Source: Amycolatopsis suaedae
GTDB lineage: Bacteria; Actinomycetota; Actinomycetes; Mycobacteriales; Pseudonocardiaceae
Length of the DNA: 64,000 nt
Assembly (NCBI RefSeq): GCF_004214935.1
Contig: NZ_SFCC01000021.1
Coordinates: 86,627 to 150,626, forward strand
Reading direction: 5' to 3'
The translations under genes were made by a program, and so were the position numbers. Shown here one piece after another: positions 1-8,160 of this stretch (position 1 is its first letter; each line of letters starts with the position of its first letter). The notes beneath the pieces are model-generated. The model was not told where the DNA came from. It was given only the letters and a program-made list of their open reading frames with translations, and made no database searches.

Positions 1-114
1 GAAGTCGGTTCGGTAGGTCCAGCCGGCCGCCTCTCTCGCCTTGGCAACGGCGTCCCCGAGGCGCGCGCGGGCGGCGGGCGGGTAGTCGCGGGTGCGTAGC
101 TTGCGCGTGGCCAT
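1..114 (-). CDS. N-terminus of XRE-type helix-turn-helix repressor (cut by window edge)
   Basis: ATG at 114 opens 38 codons to the window edge. The visible part has a basic start followed by an amphipathic helix (LGDAVAKAREAAGW) typical of the first helix of XRE/lambda-repressor domains. It is transcribed divergently from the rightward early genes, across a region holding several copies of one dyad motif. This is the arrangement of a phage immunity repressor. The recognition helix and the rest of the protein lie outside the window, so the assignment is inference from position and the first helix. Confidence 0.6.
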   Translation of the reverse strand, partial: MATRKLRTRDYPPAARARLGDAVAKAREAAGWTYRTDF

Positions 115-118
115 ACGT

Positions 119-134
119 GCATGGTCCCGCATGC
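119..134. promoter_or_regulatory. Repressor operator copy 1
   Basis: GCATGGTCCCGCATGC is a perfect GCATG-N6-CATGC dyad five bases upstream of the repressor start codon. It is the best-conserved member of the operator set. Confidence 0.6.
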
Positions 135-206
135 CCGTACACAGCACCACCCTCCGCGGACGATGTCGTCTTCGATGCCTGCGTGGGTGCTCACCCCGAG
201 CGTGCC

Positions 207-242
207 TCATGGTCCCGCATGCTAACGCATGGTTCCGCACCT
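207..242. promoter_or_regulatory. Repressor operator copies 2 and 3
   Basis: Copy 2 (207-222) differs from copy 1 only in its first base. Copy 3 (227-242) is a degenerate version, GCATGGTTCCGCACCT. The two start 20 bp apart, about two helical turns, suggesting cooperative binding on one DNA face. Confidence 0.5.
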
Positions 243-300
243 GCACAACCCGTCTGTCGTCCACTAACTGTCAATAATTCGTGTTAATGCGGTCCATGAC

Positions 301-345
301 TTGACCGGTCCCGCATGGTCCCGCATGATTTGAGCATGCCCATGC
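301..345 (+). promoter_or_regulatory. Rightward early promoter with overlapping operators
   Basis: TTGACC (301-306), a 17-bp spacer and CATGAT (324-329) form a sigma-A-like promoter. Two overlapping operator copies (303-318 and 313-328) fill the space between the -35 and -10 boxes. A shorter GCATG-CC-CATGC dyad sits at 334-345. The expected transcription start falls at about 336, which is the ATG of the first early gene, so the transcript would be leaderless. Repressor binding would directly block RNA polymerase. Confidence 0.6.
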
Positions 346-662
346 TGAACGGTTCGGTCGTGAAGCACCGCGTGGCGCAACTCGGACGGGGCCGGGATGC
401 GCTCCGGAAGATCGCGGAGGCGACCGACATCCCCTACGGCTCGCTGCGCAACGCGGTCGGCGGCCGGCAAGAGCTCGGCCTCCCGCGCTGCTACACCCTC
501 GCCGAGGCCCTGGAGCTGACGGTCCGCGAGATCCTCGCCGACCCCGACGGCGTGCCGGACCTTCCGCCGGAGCAGCCGAAACGCCCCAAGTCGCCGCCCA
601 AGCGCCAGGACAAGGAGCAGGACCGCAAGGGTCCGCGCCGTAACACGGTCGGTGTGCGGTGA
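336..662 (+). CDS. Small helix-turn-helix protein, first early gene (Cro-like position)
   Basis: This 108-residue protein has an XRE-like N-terminal half with helices around residues 10-60 (ALRKIAEATDIPYGSLRNAV) and a charged Pro/Lys/Arg-rich tail. It starts exactly where the early promoter predicts transcription to begin, and no Shine-Dalgarno sequence is visible, so translation is probably leaderless. An in-frame ATG at 315 lies inside the operator and is less likely. By position it would be a Cro-like or early-switch regulator; the function is inference. Confidence 0.7.
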   Translation: MPMLNGSVVKHRVAQLGRGRDALRKIAEATDIPYGSLRNAVGGRQELGLPRCYTLAEALELTVREILADPDGVPDLPPEQPKRPKSPPKRQDKEQDRKGPRRNTVGVR

Positions 663-931
663 GTGCCCGGCTGGCCGAGGCGGTCGACGCCCTGCGCGAG
701 GAGGTCCGCCAACTCCGGAAGGCCGCGCAGGCTCCGGCTCGTGCCACGTGGACCCCGTCGGAGGTCGCCGAGAAGCTCGGCATTCCCTACGACACCGTGC
801 TGGCGCTGATCCACTCCGGCGAGCTCGGCCACATCAAGGCGGGCCGCTACTACCTCGTGCCGGATGAGGAGCTGCGGAAGTACCTCGCTGCCGTCACGCG
901 CGGCACCGCCCAGCTCCGGGACGCGTCGTGA
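659..931 (+). CDS. Excisionase/MerR-like helix-turn-helix protein
   Basis: This 90-residue protein has a coiled N-terminus followed by a HTH_17/excisionase-like winged helix around residues 30-78: TPSEVAEKLGIPYDTV, then GELGHIKAGRYYLVPDEEL. That is the classic order of recognition helix, wing and DEEL tail. It starts at GTG 659, overlapping the previous stop by four bases (GTGA). Such proteins act as recombination directionality factors or small regulators. The assignment to excision is inference, since the integrase lies outside the window. Confidence 0.75.
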   Translation: MSARLAEAVDALREEVRQLRKAAQAPARATWTPSEVAEKLGIPYDTVLALIHSGELGHIKAGRYYLVPDEELRKYLAAVTRGTAQLRDAS

Positions 932-1020
932 CCGCCTCCGGCTCCTGGTTCTGCACGTGGTGCGGCAAGCCCGTGTCGCAGCTCCCATGCCCGCACTCGG
1001 GGTGCCCGAGCAGGAAGTAA
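928..1020 (+). CDS. 30-residue cysteine-rich mini-protein
   Basis: GTG 928 overlaps the upstream stop by four bases and the frame ends at TAA 1020. Two cysteine knuckles, CTWC and CPHSGC, could ligate one zinc ion. No family is recognised. The overlap and the Cys spacing are the support for it being a real gene. Confidence 0.5.
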   Translation: MTASGSWFCTWCGKPVSQLPCPHSGCPSRK

Positions 1021-1086
1021 GACGGCGGCCCCGTGCGCCTACACGGGACCGCCTGCCACGAGAGATCAACTCGAAAGGAACCTCTC

Positions 1087-1494
1087 ATGACGAAGAAGCA
1101 GCCTACCGGCCCCCGACGGGAGCGGGTCGTGCTCAACGAGGGCGCGCCGGAGAAGGGCGCGATCGGGACCGAGGACTGGGCGACGGCCGAGTACAAGGCC
1201 GCGCAGCAGCGCGCCGAAGAGCGGCTTCGTGAGCAGGCCGAGCTGGTGACGCTGCGCGAGGCGCCGGGGCTGGTGCTGCCGCTGCTGGCCGACCAGGCGG
1301 TGCGGCCGTGGAACCTGCTGGGCGGGCCGGTGCTGGCGGTGATGGGGGCGCGGATCGCCGAGGCGGACGACCCGGGGGAGTTGCCGGGCGGGTATCGGGC
1401 GTCGGAGCCGCGCGGCCGTTGTGCGCTGCTGGCGGCGGCCTCGGTCGTCGTGTTGGCGGCCGTCGTGCTGCTGGTGCTGGGCGGTGCCCGATGA
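1087..1494 (+). CDS. Hypothetical phage protein with C-terminal membrane segment
   Basis: The 135-residue product has a charged, Glu/Arg-rich first half and a hydrophobic segment at about residues 112-132, suggesting a C-tail-anchored membrane protein. ATG 1087 is preceded by GAAAGGA. The 66-bp gap before it is the only sizeable break early in the operon. It overlaps the next gene by ATGA. No family is recognised. Confidence 0.6.
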   Translation: MTKKQPTGPRRERVVLNEGAPEKGAIGTEDWATAEYKAAQQRAEERLREQAELVTLREAPGLVLPLLADQAVRPWNLLGGPVLAVMGARIAEADDPGELPGGYRASEPRGRCALLAAASVVVLAAVVLLVLGGAR

Positions 1495-1862
1495 CGACCT
1501 CCACGATCACGGCCCGGTACCAGGCCATGTCGACCACGGCACTGGGCCACCGCGCCGACCAGCTGGCCCGTCGTGTATGTGAGGGCAGGCCCGTCGAACT
1601 CGACGACCGCCAGGCTGTCCTGGACGAGCTGCACGCCCGCGCGCTCGCCGAGGACGCCACGCGGGGGACGGTGAATGCCCCGACGCGACCGAACGTCGTC
1701 TCGGTGCGAGGCGGTGCTGTGCACCGGCCGTGGGCAACGTTGCAGGACCCATGGCCGCTGTGCCGCACGGGTTCCCAGATGCACCGGAACACCCGATACA
1801 CGACCACGAACCGGCCGGTGACCTGCCGCAACTGTGGCCCGGACAACGGTGGTGCCCGATGA
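1491..1862 (+). CDS. Hypothetical phage protein with CRNC motif
   Basis: The 123-residue product has a helical N-terminal half (ALGHRADQLARRV, then a region rich in Asp, Glu and Ala) and a short C-terminal CRNC. It overlaps both neighbours by ATGA, indicating translational coupling. The function is unknown. Confidence 0.55.
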   Translation: MTTSTITARYQAMSTTALGHRADQLARRVCEGRPVELDDRQAVLDELHARALAEDATRGTVNAPTRPNVVSVRGGAVHRPWATLQDPWPLCRTGSQMHRNTRYTTTNRPVTCRNCGPDNGGAR

Positions 1863-2344
1863 CGCGCACCGTGCCCCGGATGGGCGGACAGCACCGCCTC
1901 GGTCGGACCGAGTACCGCGTCCGCGAGCTGTGGAACCTGTACGGCGGCGGCGAACCCTTCCCGCGCGGCCGCCACAAGCACCGCCCGGACGACGAGCGCC
2001 CGCAGCGCTGGTGGTCCCGCCGCCCGGCCGTCCCCGTCGAGACCGACGCCGAGCGGACCGACGTCCTGCCCGCGGTCGCCCTACCCGGCGCCGCGCTCGC
2101 CGCCGAGGTGCGGCGGCTCGGCGGCCAGCCGGTCGAGGCGTACGACATCGTGCCCGTGCCGTGCCCGTGGTGCATCGCCGTCGACGCAGTGAGCTGCTGC
2201 CGGGTCGTCGGAGACCCGGACAACCCGCTCCCGGACCACGAGCAGCACGCCTGCTGGTCGTGCCTGCCGGTCGCCATCGACGAGGCCGCTTTCCGCCGCC
2301 CCTACGAGTCGGATGCCGATTTGCTGGTGGAGGTGCCCGCATGA
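1859..2344 (+). CDS. Zinc-ribbon-like hypothetical phage protein
   Basis: The 161-residue product carries cysteine pairs CPWC and CWSC around residues 100-140, with CC between them, consistent with a zinc-binding fold. The N-terminal half is rich in Arg and Trp. Start and stop overlap the neighbouring genes by four bases. No specific function can be inferred. Confidence 0.6.
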   Translation: MTRTVPRMGGQHRLGRTEYRVRELWNLYGGGEPFPRGRHKHRPDDERPQRWWSRRPAVPVETDAERTDVLPAVALPGAALAAEVRRLGGQPVEAYDIVPVPCPWCIAVDAVSCCRVVGDPDNPLPDHEQHACWSCLPVAIDEAAFRRPYESDADLLVEVPA

Positions 2345-2496
2345 GGAGGCGAGACAAGGACACCTTCGACCCCGATGTCGCGGCCGCGCAGGACTCCGCG
2401 AAGAACCCACGCGGCTGCAAGTCGTGCAACGAGACCGGCACCCGCCCGGGCACTGACTACACCTGCGGCGTGTGCCACGGGACGGGGGAGCTGTGA
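2341..2496 (+). CDS. Small DnaJ-type zinc-ribbon protein
   Basis: The 51-residue product has a CKSCNETGT ... CGVCHGTGEL pair, the CxxCxGxG repeat of the DnaJ zinc-finger domain, here reduced to a single finger. Such mini-proteins are common in actinophage early regions. It is coupled to both neighbours by four-base overlaps. Confidence 0.65.
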   Translation: MRRRDKDTFDPDVAAAQDSAKNPRGCKSCNETGTRPGTDYTCGVCHGTGEL

Positions 2497-2645
2497 GCAA
2501 ACACCCGCGCCTGACTCGCATCGGCGACCAGCTCGACGTCGCCGCCCACTGGTTCATCACCGCCATCGCGTTCCTGCTCGGCGCCGCACTTCTGGGGCTG
2601 CTGGCGACCGGGCTCGGCTACCTCCTGGAAGGACTCACCTCATGA
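2493..2645 (+). CDS. Small single-pass membrane protein
   Basis: The 50-residue product has a hydrophobic helix at about residues 18-44 after a basic N-terminus. GTG 2493 overlaps the upstream stop and the stop overlaps the next ATG at 2642. The role is unknown; it may affect the host membrane during lysogeny or early infection. Confidence 0.55.
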   Translation: MSKHPRLTRIGDQLDVAAHWFITAIAFLLGAALLGLLATGLGYLLEGLTS

Positions 2646-3112
2646 CCGAGCAGAAGATCACCAAGCGTCCGGAGACGTTCGACGACCTCGACCAGACGGA
2701 CTTCCGGTACGAGCCGGTGACGGTGTTCAGCCTGGAGGTCCACGTTGGACGCGGTGTGTTGGCGGCCGCGGAGACTCTGCTGGACCGGCTGCGCATGGTG
2801 CACCCGGAGTTGGACCTCGACACGTCGGGGAGGACGTGGACCGCGAAGCGGCCGCGCAACGAGGACGAGAAGGCGAAGGCACTGGTCCAGGCGCAGGCCG
2901 AGTGGGATCGGCGCGACCGTGAACGGGCCGAGGCCGAGCAGCGTTCGGTGTTGAAGGTCGGCGACGACTTCGACCCGGGCACCGTCGTCTCGGAGTGCTC
3001 GCTGATCCATTCTGATGGCCCGCCGTGCTCCCTGGGCTACGGCCACGCGGGGGACCACATCGAGGTCGTCGCCGGGCAGGTTGCCACGATCACGCCGAGG
3101 CGGTCACGGTGA
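2642..3112 (+). CDS. Hypothetical protein upstream of the recombination pair
   Basis: The 156-residue mainly helical product has an acidic start, a charged middle (region rich in Arg, Glu and Ala around residues 80-100) and two cysteines near residues 120-130. The stop overlaps the GTG of the YqaJ-type exonuclease, so it may be a recombination accessory factor. That is inference from position only. Confidence 0.6.
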   Translation: MTEQKITKRPETFDDLDQTDFRYEPVTVFSLEVHVGRGVLAAAETLLDRLRMVHPELDLDTSGRTWTAKRPRNEDEKAKALVQAQAEWDRRDRERAEAEQRSVLKVGDDFDPGTVVSECSLIHSDGPPCSLGYGHAGDHIEVVAGQVATITPRRSR

Positions 3113-4116
3113 TCGACGCCTCCGTTGCCGAGCTGGTCTTGCCGCCGGGTGCTGACCGCGCCCGGTGGCTGGCCGCCCGGCGTACGGGGGTCGGCGGGTC
3201 GGACGTGTCCACTCTGGTCGGTCTGACCCGCTACACCTCGCCCTACGAACTGTGGCTCGACAAGACCGGCGCCCTGCCGCTGGTCGACGACGTGCCGTCC
3301 GAGGCCGCCGAGATGGGCCAGCTGCTGGAACCGGTGGTACGGGACCGGTTCGCCCGCGTGCACCACCTGGCCGTCACCCAGGTCGGAACGTACCGGTCGA
3401 GGGAATGGCCGTGGATGCTGGCCAACCCGGACGGGGTGTGCTCGGACGGCGCCGGATACGAGGGCAAGACGTGTTCGCACTGGGTGGCACACGAGTGGGC
3501 CGACGGGCAGACCGCCGACCATGCCGAGCTGCAGGCGCAGTGGGGCATGGCCGTCACCGGCCTGTCCCGCTGGCACGTCGCCGTGCTCATCGCCGGGCAG
3601 CGCAACGAGTACCGGGTGATCGAGCGGGACGACGAGCTGATCGGCGTCCTGGTCGACGTGTCCCGCCGGTTCTGGCACGACCACGTCCGGGCCGGTGTGC
3701 CGCCGGAGTGGGGCGGCTCGGACGCCGCCACCACCTACCTGAAGGACCGCTACAGCGTCGGCGACATCGACAGCGTCGTCGAGATCGACGCCGGCGACCG
3801 GGACGAGCTGGCGGCCGAGCGCGACAAGGCGGCTGCCGCGCTGAAGGCGGCCGAGGCCGTCGACGCCGCGGTGCGCAACCGCGTGCGCGGCCTGCTCGGT
3901 GACCGGGAACAGCTGGTGTGCGGCGACCAGGTTGTCGCCACGTGGACCAACACCGGCCGGTTCCTGCCCGACCGGTTCATGCGCGACCACCCGGAGCTGG
4001 TGGCCGCCTACACCGAGCCGGTCACCGCCGACGTGATCGACGTCGACCGGCTCGCCGCCGACCACCCCGACATCTACCGCGCATGCCGTACACGCGTGCT
4101 GCGGTTCACGAACTGA
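3109..4116 (+). CDS. YqaJ-family phage exonuclease (RecE/lambda-Exo type)
   Basis: The 335-residue product has the YqaJ/PD-(D/E)XK nuclease core: GVGGSD at about 27-32, GQLLEP at 70-75, NPDG at 106-109, EGKT at 118-121 and the E-x4-QW region near 140-147. These supply the metal-binding acidic residues and lysine. Family members digest one strand of double-stranded ends to give 3' overhangs for annealing. The recT gene follows 13 bases downstream, so the two form a standard phage recombination module. A helical C-terminal region beyond residue 215 is family-typical. The start at GTG 3109 was chosen for the GTGA overlap. Confidence 0.85.
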   Translation: MIDASVAELVLPPGADRARWLAARRTGVGGSDVSTLVGLTRYTSPYELWLDKTGALPLVDDVPSEAAEMGQLLEPVVRDRFARVHHLAVTQVGTYRSREWPWMLANPDGVCSDGAGYEGKTCSHWVAHEWADGQTADHAELQAQWGMAVTGLSRWHVAVLIAGQRNEYRVIERDDELIGVLVDVSRRFWHDHVRAGVPPEWGGSDAATTYLKDRYSVGDIDSVVEIDAGDRDELAAERDKAAAALKAAEAVDAAVRNRVRGLLGDREQLVCGDQVVATWTNTGRFLPDRFMRDHPELVAAYTEPVTADVIDVDRLAADHPDIYRACRTRVLRFTN

Positions 4117-4129
4117 GAGGACTGTCTAC

Positions 4130-5080
4130 ATGGGACGCGAGTTGACCCGCCGGGTGCAGGAGAACACCGCCCCGGCCGCCGAGGACCAGAAGAAGGACGC
4201 GCCGCCGTCGCTCGGGCAGCGGATCACCGCGTTGCGGGACCAATTCCAGCTGGCCATGCCACGCGGTGCCGAGGCAGCGCAGCTGGTGCGCGACGCGCTC
4301 ACCTGCCTGCGCACCACACCGAAACTCACCATGTGCGACCCGGACTCGGTGCTCGGCGGGCTAATGACCTGCGCGCAGCTGGGCTTGCGGCCCGGTGTGC
4401 TCGGCCATGCCTGGCTGCTGCCGTTCTGGGACAAGAACTTGGTGTGGACCGATGAGAATGGTCGTACGAGGCGCGGGGGCCACCGCGCCCAGCTGATCAT
4501 CGGCTACCAGGGCTACCGCGAACTCGCCCAGCGAACGGGACAGATCGCGACACTCACCGGCCGGGTCGTGCACGAGCACGACCAGTTCGACCTGGAATAT
4601 GGGCTGGCCGACAACATCGTGCACAGGCCGCGGCTCGACGGCCCGCGCGGTGAGGCGGTCGGGTACTACGCGGTCGTCAAGTACACCAGCGGCGGCTACA
4701 ACCTCTGGCACCTGAGCAAAGCCGAGGCCGAGGAGCACCGCGACCGCTTCGCCATGGCCCGCAACAAGGCCGGTGAGGTAGTCGGTCCGTGGCGGGACAA
4801 CTTCGACGAGATGGCCGTCAAGACCGCGTTCCTGCGCCTCGCCCGGTGGATGCCCAAGTCGACGGAACTCGCCAGCGCGATCGAGGCCGACGGCTCGGTC
4901 CGCGTCGACCTCACCCCGGACAACCTCGACGCCATGCTCCACGCCGAACACCCGGAGCCCGACGCCATCGACGGCGAGGTCGTCGACGAGCAGGGCCAGG
5001 CCGACGGCGACCCGCTGCGGCCGGACGACCCGGACCTGACTGCCCACCTGAACAAGCAGGAAGGCGGCGGCACATCGTGA
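4130..5080 (+). CDS. recT: RecT-family single-strand annealing protein
   Basis: The 316-residue product shows the RecT core: a TCLRTTPKL segment near residue 58, CAQLGLRPG at 81-89, HAWLLPF around 93-99 and the IIGYQGYRELA signature at about 123-133. The acidic C-terminus is typical of recombinases that contact partner proteins. It would anneal strands produced by the upstream exonuclease during phage replication and recombination. Start ATG 4130; the stop overlaps the next gene by GTGA. Confidence 0.92.
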   Translation: MGRELTRRVQENTAPAAEDQKKDAPPSLGQRITALRDQFQLAMPRGAEAAQLVRDALTCLRTTPKLTMCDPDSVLGGLMTCAQLGLRPGVLGHAWLLPFWDKNLVWTDENGRTRRGGHRAQLIIGYQGYRELAQRTGQIATLTGRVVHEHDQFDLEYGLADNIVHRPRLDGPRGEAVGYYAVVKYTSGGYNLWHLSKAEAEEHRDRFAMARNKAGEVVGPWRDNFDEMAVKTAFLRLARWMPKSTELASAIEADGSVRVDLTPDNLDAMLHAEHPEPDAIDGEVVDEQGQADGDPLRPDDPDLTAHLNKQEGGGTS

Positions 5081-5181
5081 CCACGATCCCCACGCCGCCC
5101 GCCCCTGGCTGTCTGCGCACGGCCGCTGGCCTCCTGGCGCTAGTCCTGGCCGTGCTGCTGCTGATCGGGCGTGTCACATGA
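5077..5181 (+). CDS. 34-residue membrane peptide
   Basis: A very short product with one hydrophobic helix at about residues 12-31. Start and stop overlap neighbours by four bases (GTGA and ATGA), which is the main support. No function is assignable. Confidence 0.45.
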   Translation: MTTIPTPPAPGCLRTAAGLLALVLAVLLLIGRVT

Positions 5182-5594
5182 TAACGACCCGTCTCGCCGC
5201 GTCCGTGGCCATCGAGGAGCACCGCCAGCGGCACCGCCTGTCCCAGTCGGACCTGGCGTACGTGTGCGGCCTCGACGACATCCCCGTCCTGCACATCACG
5301 CCCGGCAACGTCGCCGCGTTCCTGGCGTGGGCCCGCACGGTGCAGGCCAACGCGGTGTTCGCCGTCCGCGCCGGCCGGGTGGTCGTGTGGGGCCGGATCG
5401 GTGGTCGGGATGTGTCGCTGGTCGTGGCCGTCGACCCGGCGCGGCTGGCTGAGTCCGGTGTGGACGGCATGGTCGACCTGTCCACGGTCGCCCGGCTCGC
5501 CGAGGCGCCCGTCGTTGTGTGCCCGTGGTGCCGGGCGGTCACTACCGATGCGTCCCACCCGGCCAGCTGCCCGCAGAAGCCGAAGGGCGCGTGA
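5178..5594 (+). CDS. Hypothetical phage protein with C-terminal CPWC
   Basis: The 138-residue product begins with a helical segment that ends in a possible HTH (HRLSQSDLAYVCGL), followed by a beta-rich middle and a C-terminal CPWC ... CP zinc-ligand pattern. ATG 5178 overlaps the upstream stop. The family is unrecognised. Confidence 0.6.
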   Translation: MITTRLAASVAIEEHRQRHRLSQSDLAYVCGLDDIPVLHITPGNVAAFLAWARTVQANAVFAVRAGRVVVWGRIGGRDVSLVVAVDPARLAESGVDGMVDLSTVARLAEAPVVVCPWCRAVTTDASHPASCPQKPKGA

Positions 5595-5598
5595 CCCG

Positions 5599-5919
5599 AT
5601 GAACGCACGGGAACTGTTGGCCTCGCAGCGTGACGTGATGCACGTCGAACTACAGGACTGCGACAGCGACCATCCGCATGTACGGGAGTACGCCGCCCGG
5701 TGGGGTAGGGCACTGCAAGCCGTGCTCGACGTCGCCGACAGGTTGGCTGGCTACGCCAACAGCGACACATCGGAAGAGGCCCGGGAGGCGTTCGACGACT
5801 CGCAGGCCGAGATCCGCCGCGCAATCACCACCGAACTGTCCAAGGAGGAGTCCACCACCCTGTGGGCCGCCGCCCGGCTGGTGCAGAAGGCCATCGACAA
5901 GCTGCCCGAGGACGACTAG
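5599..5919 (+). CDS. Helical acidic hypothetical protein
   Basis: The 106-residue, predominantly helical product is rich in Ala, Glu and Asp. ATG 5599 is four bases after the previous stop. No family or motif is recognised. Confidence 0.55.
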   Translation: MNARELLASQRDVMHVELQDCDSDHPHVREYAARWGRALQAVLDVADRLAGYANSDTSEEAREAFDDSQAEIRRAITTELSKEESTTLWAAARLVQKAIDKLPEDD

Positions 5920-5921
5920 CC

Positions 5922-6602
5922 ATGGCCGATTACGACATGGCGCAGCGGTTCGCCCGCGACACCGCCCACCACCAGATGACCATCGCCCACGATGACGGCC
6001 TCTACCGCCACGTGCAGTTCCGCAACCCGCAGCGGAGCTGGCACTACTGGTTCGATCTGATCACCGTGCCCGGCGCGTTGATCTTCCAGGGCGACGGCGA
6101 GAGCTTCGTGTTTCGTCGCGTGGACGACATGTTCACGTTCTTCCGGGGCGGCGGGTACGACGGAGAACCGAACCTCAGCTACTGGGCCGAGAAGGTCACC
6201 AGCGATTCCAGGAACATCCAGCGCTACAGCGAGACGAAGTTCGTCCAGACCGTGCGTGAGCATCTCGTCGAGTCGATCCGGTACCGCCACGTGCCACCCG
6301 GCACCAGCCGGGCGCTCATCGAGTACGCCGCGGACTACGACCTGACGTTCGAGGCGAACGCCCGCGAGATGCTCGAAACCTTCTCGTACAAGGGCTTCGG
6401 CTTCCCCGACGCCTGGGAGTTCGACTTCCGCACGCACTACTGGTGGTTCGAGTGGGCGTGCCACGCGATCGTCTGGGGCATCGGCCAGTACGACGGCAAC
6501 CCCGCCCGCCCGATGCCGCCCGCCGAGGAAACCCGGCCGCCTGAGCCGATCCGGCCGCCTCGGATGGTGGACGTGCACCTACCGGCGATGGCCAATGAGT
6601 AG
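5922..6602 (+). CDS. Conserved-type actinophage protein of unknown function
   Basis: The 226-residue product is unusually rich in aromatic and His residues for this region (Trp/Tyr/Phe clusters at 40-60 and 160-190), implying a compact globular fold with a Pro-rich tail. The composition suggests a nucleic-acid or nucleotide enzyme, but no catalytic motif is clear. ATG 5922 lies two bases after the upstream stop. Confidence 0.65.
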   Translation: MADYDMAQRFARDTAHHQMTIAHDDGLYRHVQFRNPQRSWHYWFDLITVPGALIFQGDGESFVFRRVDDMFTFFRGGGYDGEPNLSYWAEKVTSDSRNIQRYSETKFVQTVREHLVESIRYRHVPPGTSRALIEYAADYDLTFEANAREMLETFSYKGFGFPDAWEFDFRTHYWWFEWACHAIVWGIGQYDGNPARPMPPAEETRPPEPIRPPRMVDVHLPAMANE

Positions 6603-6810
6603 ACCGTCGCGTCCGCCCCACCCGTGCCCATGTGGCTGCGGCACTCCGGTGCCACACCACCGGTACAGCTGCTACGCCAGCTGGCAACGACTCCCCGGCG
6701 AGCTGAAGCGCGCCATCACCGCGAACCGCGGCCGCGACCTGCTCGCGCACGCCGAGGCCATGCACGCCGCCCGCCGCTGGTTCGACGACAACCCCAGGAG
6801 GCCCCGGTGA
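6595..6810 (+). CDS. Small zinc-finger-like protein
   Basis: The 71-residue product opens with CPCGCGTPV ... HHRYSC, a plausible Cys/His zinc knuckle, then a helical C-terminus. It starts inside the 3' end of the upstream gene (8-bp overlap) and its stop overlaps the next GTG by four bases. Confidence 0.6.
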   Translation: MSRPSRPPHPCPCGCGTPVPHHRYSCYASWQRLPGELKRAITANRGRDLLAHAEAMHAARRWFDDNPRRPR

Positions 6811-7130
6811 ACGCCTACGACTACGAGTGCTGCCAGAAAGCCCGCGGCCTGAGCTTCCCCGGGCTGATCATGGCCGCGATGTTCGCCGCGACCGAGCCGG
6901 AGTTCGCCAGGCTCCGGGCCGCGTTCCCGGAGATCTACGCTGAACTCCAGGTCCATGAGTCCACACCCGGACCGGGTGACCGGGTCCGGGTGGTGTTGCG
7001 CGACACCGGCGAGGTCTACGCCGACGCCACCCCGGTCGACGCCGACGGCTCCTACCACGGGCGCCCGCTCGTCGAGGCCGGGCAAGCCGTCGTCGCCAAG
7101 CGCAAGTGGTCGCTGCGGAGGCGGCCATGA
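6807..7130 (+). CDS. Hypothetical phage protein
   Basis: The 107-residue product has a helical N-terminal half and a beta-rich C-terminal half (RVRVVLRDTGEVYADATP) that could be a small barrel. Translational coupling on both sides is the main support. The function is unknown. Confidence 0.55.
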   Translation: MNAYDYECCQKARGLSFPGLIMAAMFAATEPEFARLRAAFPEIYAELQVHESTPGPGDRVRVVLRDTGEVYADATPVDADGSYHGRPLVEAGQAVVAKRKWSLRRRP

Positions 7131-7756
7131 CCACCACCATGCCCGGCATCCCGGACCCGAGCACCGTGCTACGCCGCGTCGACAACCGGCTCGCCACACG
7201 CGCCGGTGACGACCCGCTGCCCCCAGAGACGATCGACGAATTCGCCGAGGCCGTCCGCCGCCAGATCATGGAACCGCTCGCGGCCGGCGCCGCCGCCCCG
7301 GTCGACGACGGCGAGCTGGAGGAGCTGCGCGGCCAGCTCGCGGACGCCGAGCAGCGCGCCACCACCGCGACCACCGACCTCGCCGACCTGCGCCGCCAGC
7401 TGGACGAGCTCGCCGACGTCCAGGCCCGCGCCGAGGTGTACCGGCAGGAACGCGACGCCGAGGCCGCGGAGAACCAGCGGCTCGCCACGCTCCTCGAGGA
7501 GGCAAGGCGGGCCGCCTCCGAGGTGGCGGACGAGCTGGAGCGGGTTCGCGGCGAGGTCCCGGCCGAGGCGGAGCACCGGCACGCCTACCCGTGGGACGAC
7601 CCGAAGGGCGTTCCCGGCTCCTGTGCCTGTGGGCACGCGTACCCGCGCACGCTGCCGCCGGTCGACACCGACGACGAACCCGAGGCCGCCGCTCCGGAGC
7701 CGTGGGCCGGACTGCTCGGCCGGGTCCGCGCTGAGCTGAAGGGCTGGCCAGCATGA
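7127..7756 (+). CDS. Coiled-coil protein with CACGH finger
   Basis: The 209-residue product has a long heptad-rich coiled coil at about residues 60-150 (runs of Leu, Glu, Arg and Ala) followed by a small CACGHAYP segment near residue 168 that could bind metal. It probably works as an oligomer. No specific family is recognised. Confidence 0.6.
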   Translation: MTTTMPGIPDPSTVLRRVDNRLATRAGDDPLPPETIDEFAEAVRRQIMEPLAAGAAAPVDDGELEELRGQLADAEQRATTATTDLADLRRQLDELADVQARAEVYRQERDAEAAENQRLATLLEEARRAASEVADELERVRGEVPAEAEHRHAYPWDDPKGVPGSCACGHAYPRTLPPVDTDDEPEAAAPEPWAGLLGRVRAELKGWPA

Positions 7757-8160
7757 GCGTCGACTACGACGACATCCTGGCCCGCAGCATCGACGAGCCC
7801 GCCTTCAGCAACGGCACCGAGGGCGACGCGTGGACCGCGAAATGGTGCTGCCGCTGTCTGCGCGACGCCCCGTTCCGGAACATGGGCCGCGGCTCCGGCT
7901 GCCCGATCCTGCTTGTCACGATGATGGGCCGCCGACCCGCCGAACTTCTCGATGGCCCGCGCGACGAGCAGGGCCGCTACTCGATGGCCGACCAGTACAC
8001 CTGTGTCGAGTTCCGCCGACCCGGTGGCGGGGGAGACGGCGAGCCCCATCCCCGGCCGGAACCGCCGGGGATGGACGGCCTGTTCCCGCGCCCGGACCGT
8101 GCCCGCCGCATGTACGTCCAGCCGGACGCCGTGCCGACGGAGGTGAGCGTCGATGCCTGA
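7753..8160 (+). CDS. Cysteine-containing hypothetical phage protein
   Basis: The 135-residue product carries WCCRC and a later C around residues 31-50, consistent with a zinc site, then a low-complexity Gly/Pro/Arg tail. The stop overlaps the next start by eight bases. Confidence 0.55.
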   Translation: MSVDYDDILARSIDEPAFSNGTEGDAWTAKWCCRCLRDAPFRNMGRGSGCPILLVTMMGRRPAELLDGPRDEQGRYSMADQYTCVEFRRPGGGGDGEPHPRPEPPGMDGLFPRPDRARRMYVQPDAVPTEVSVDA

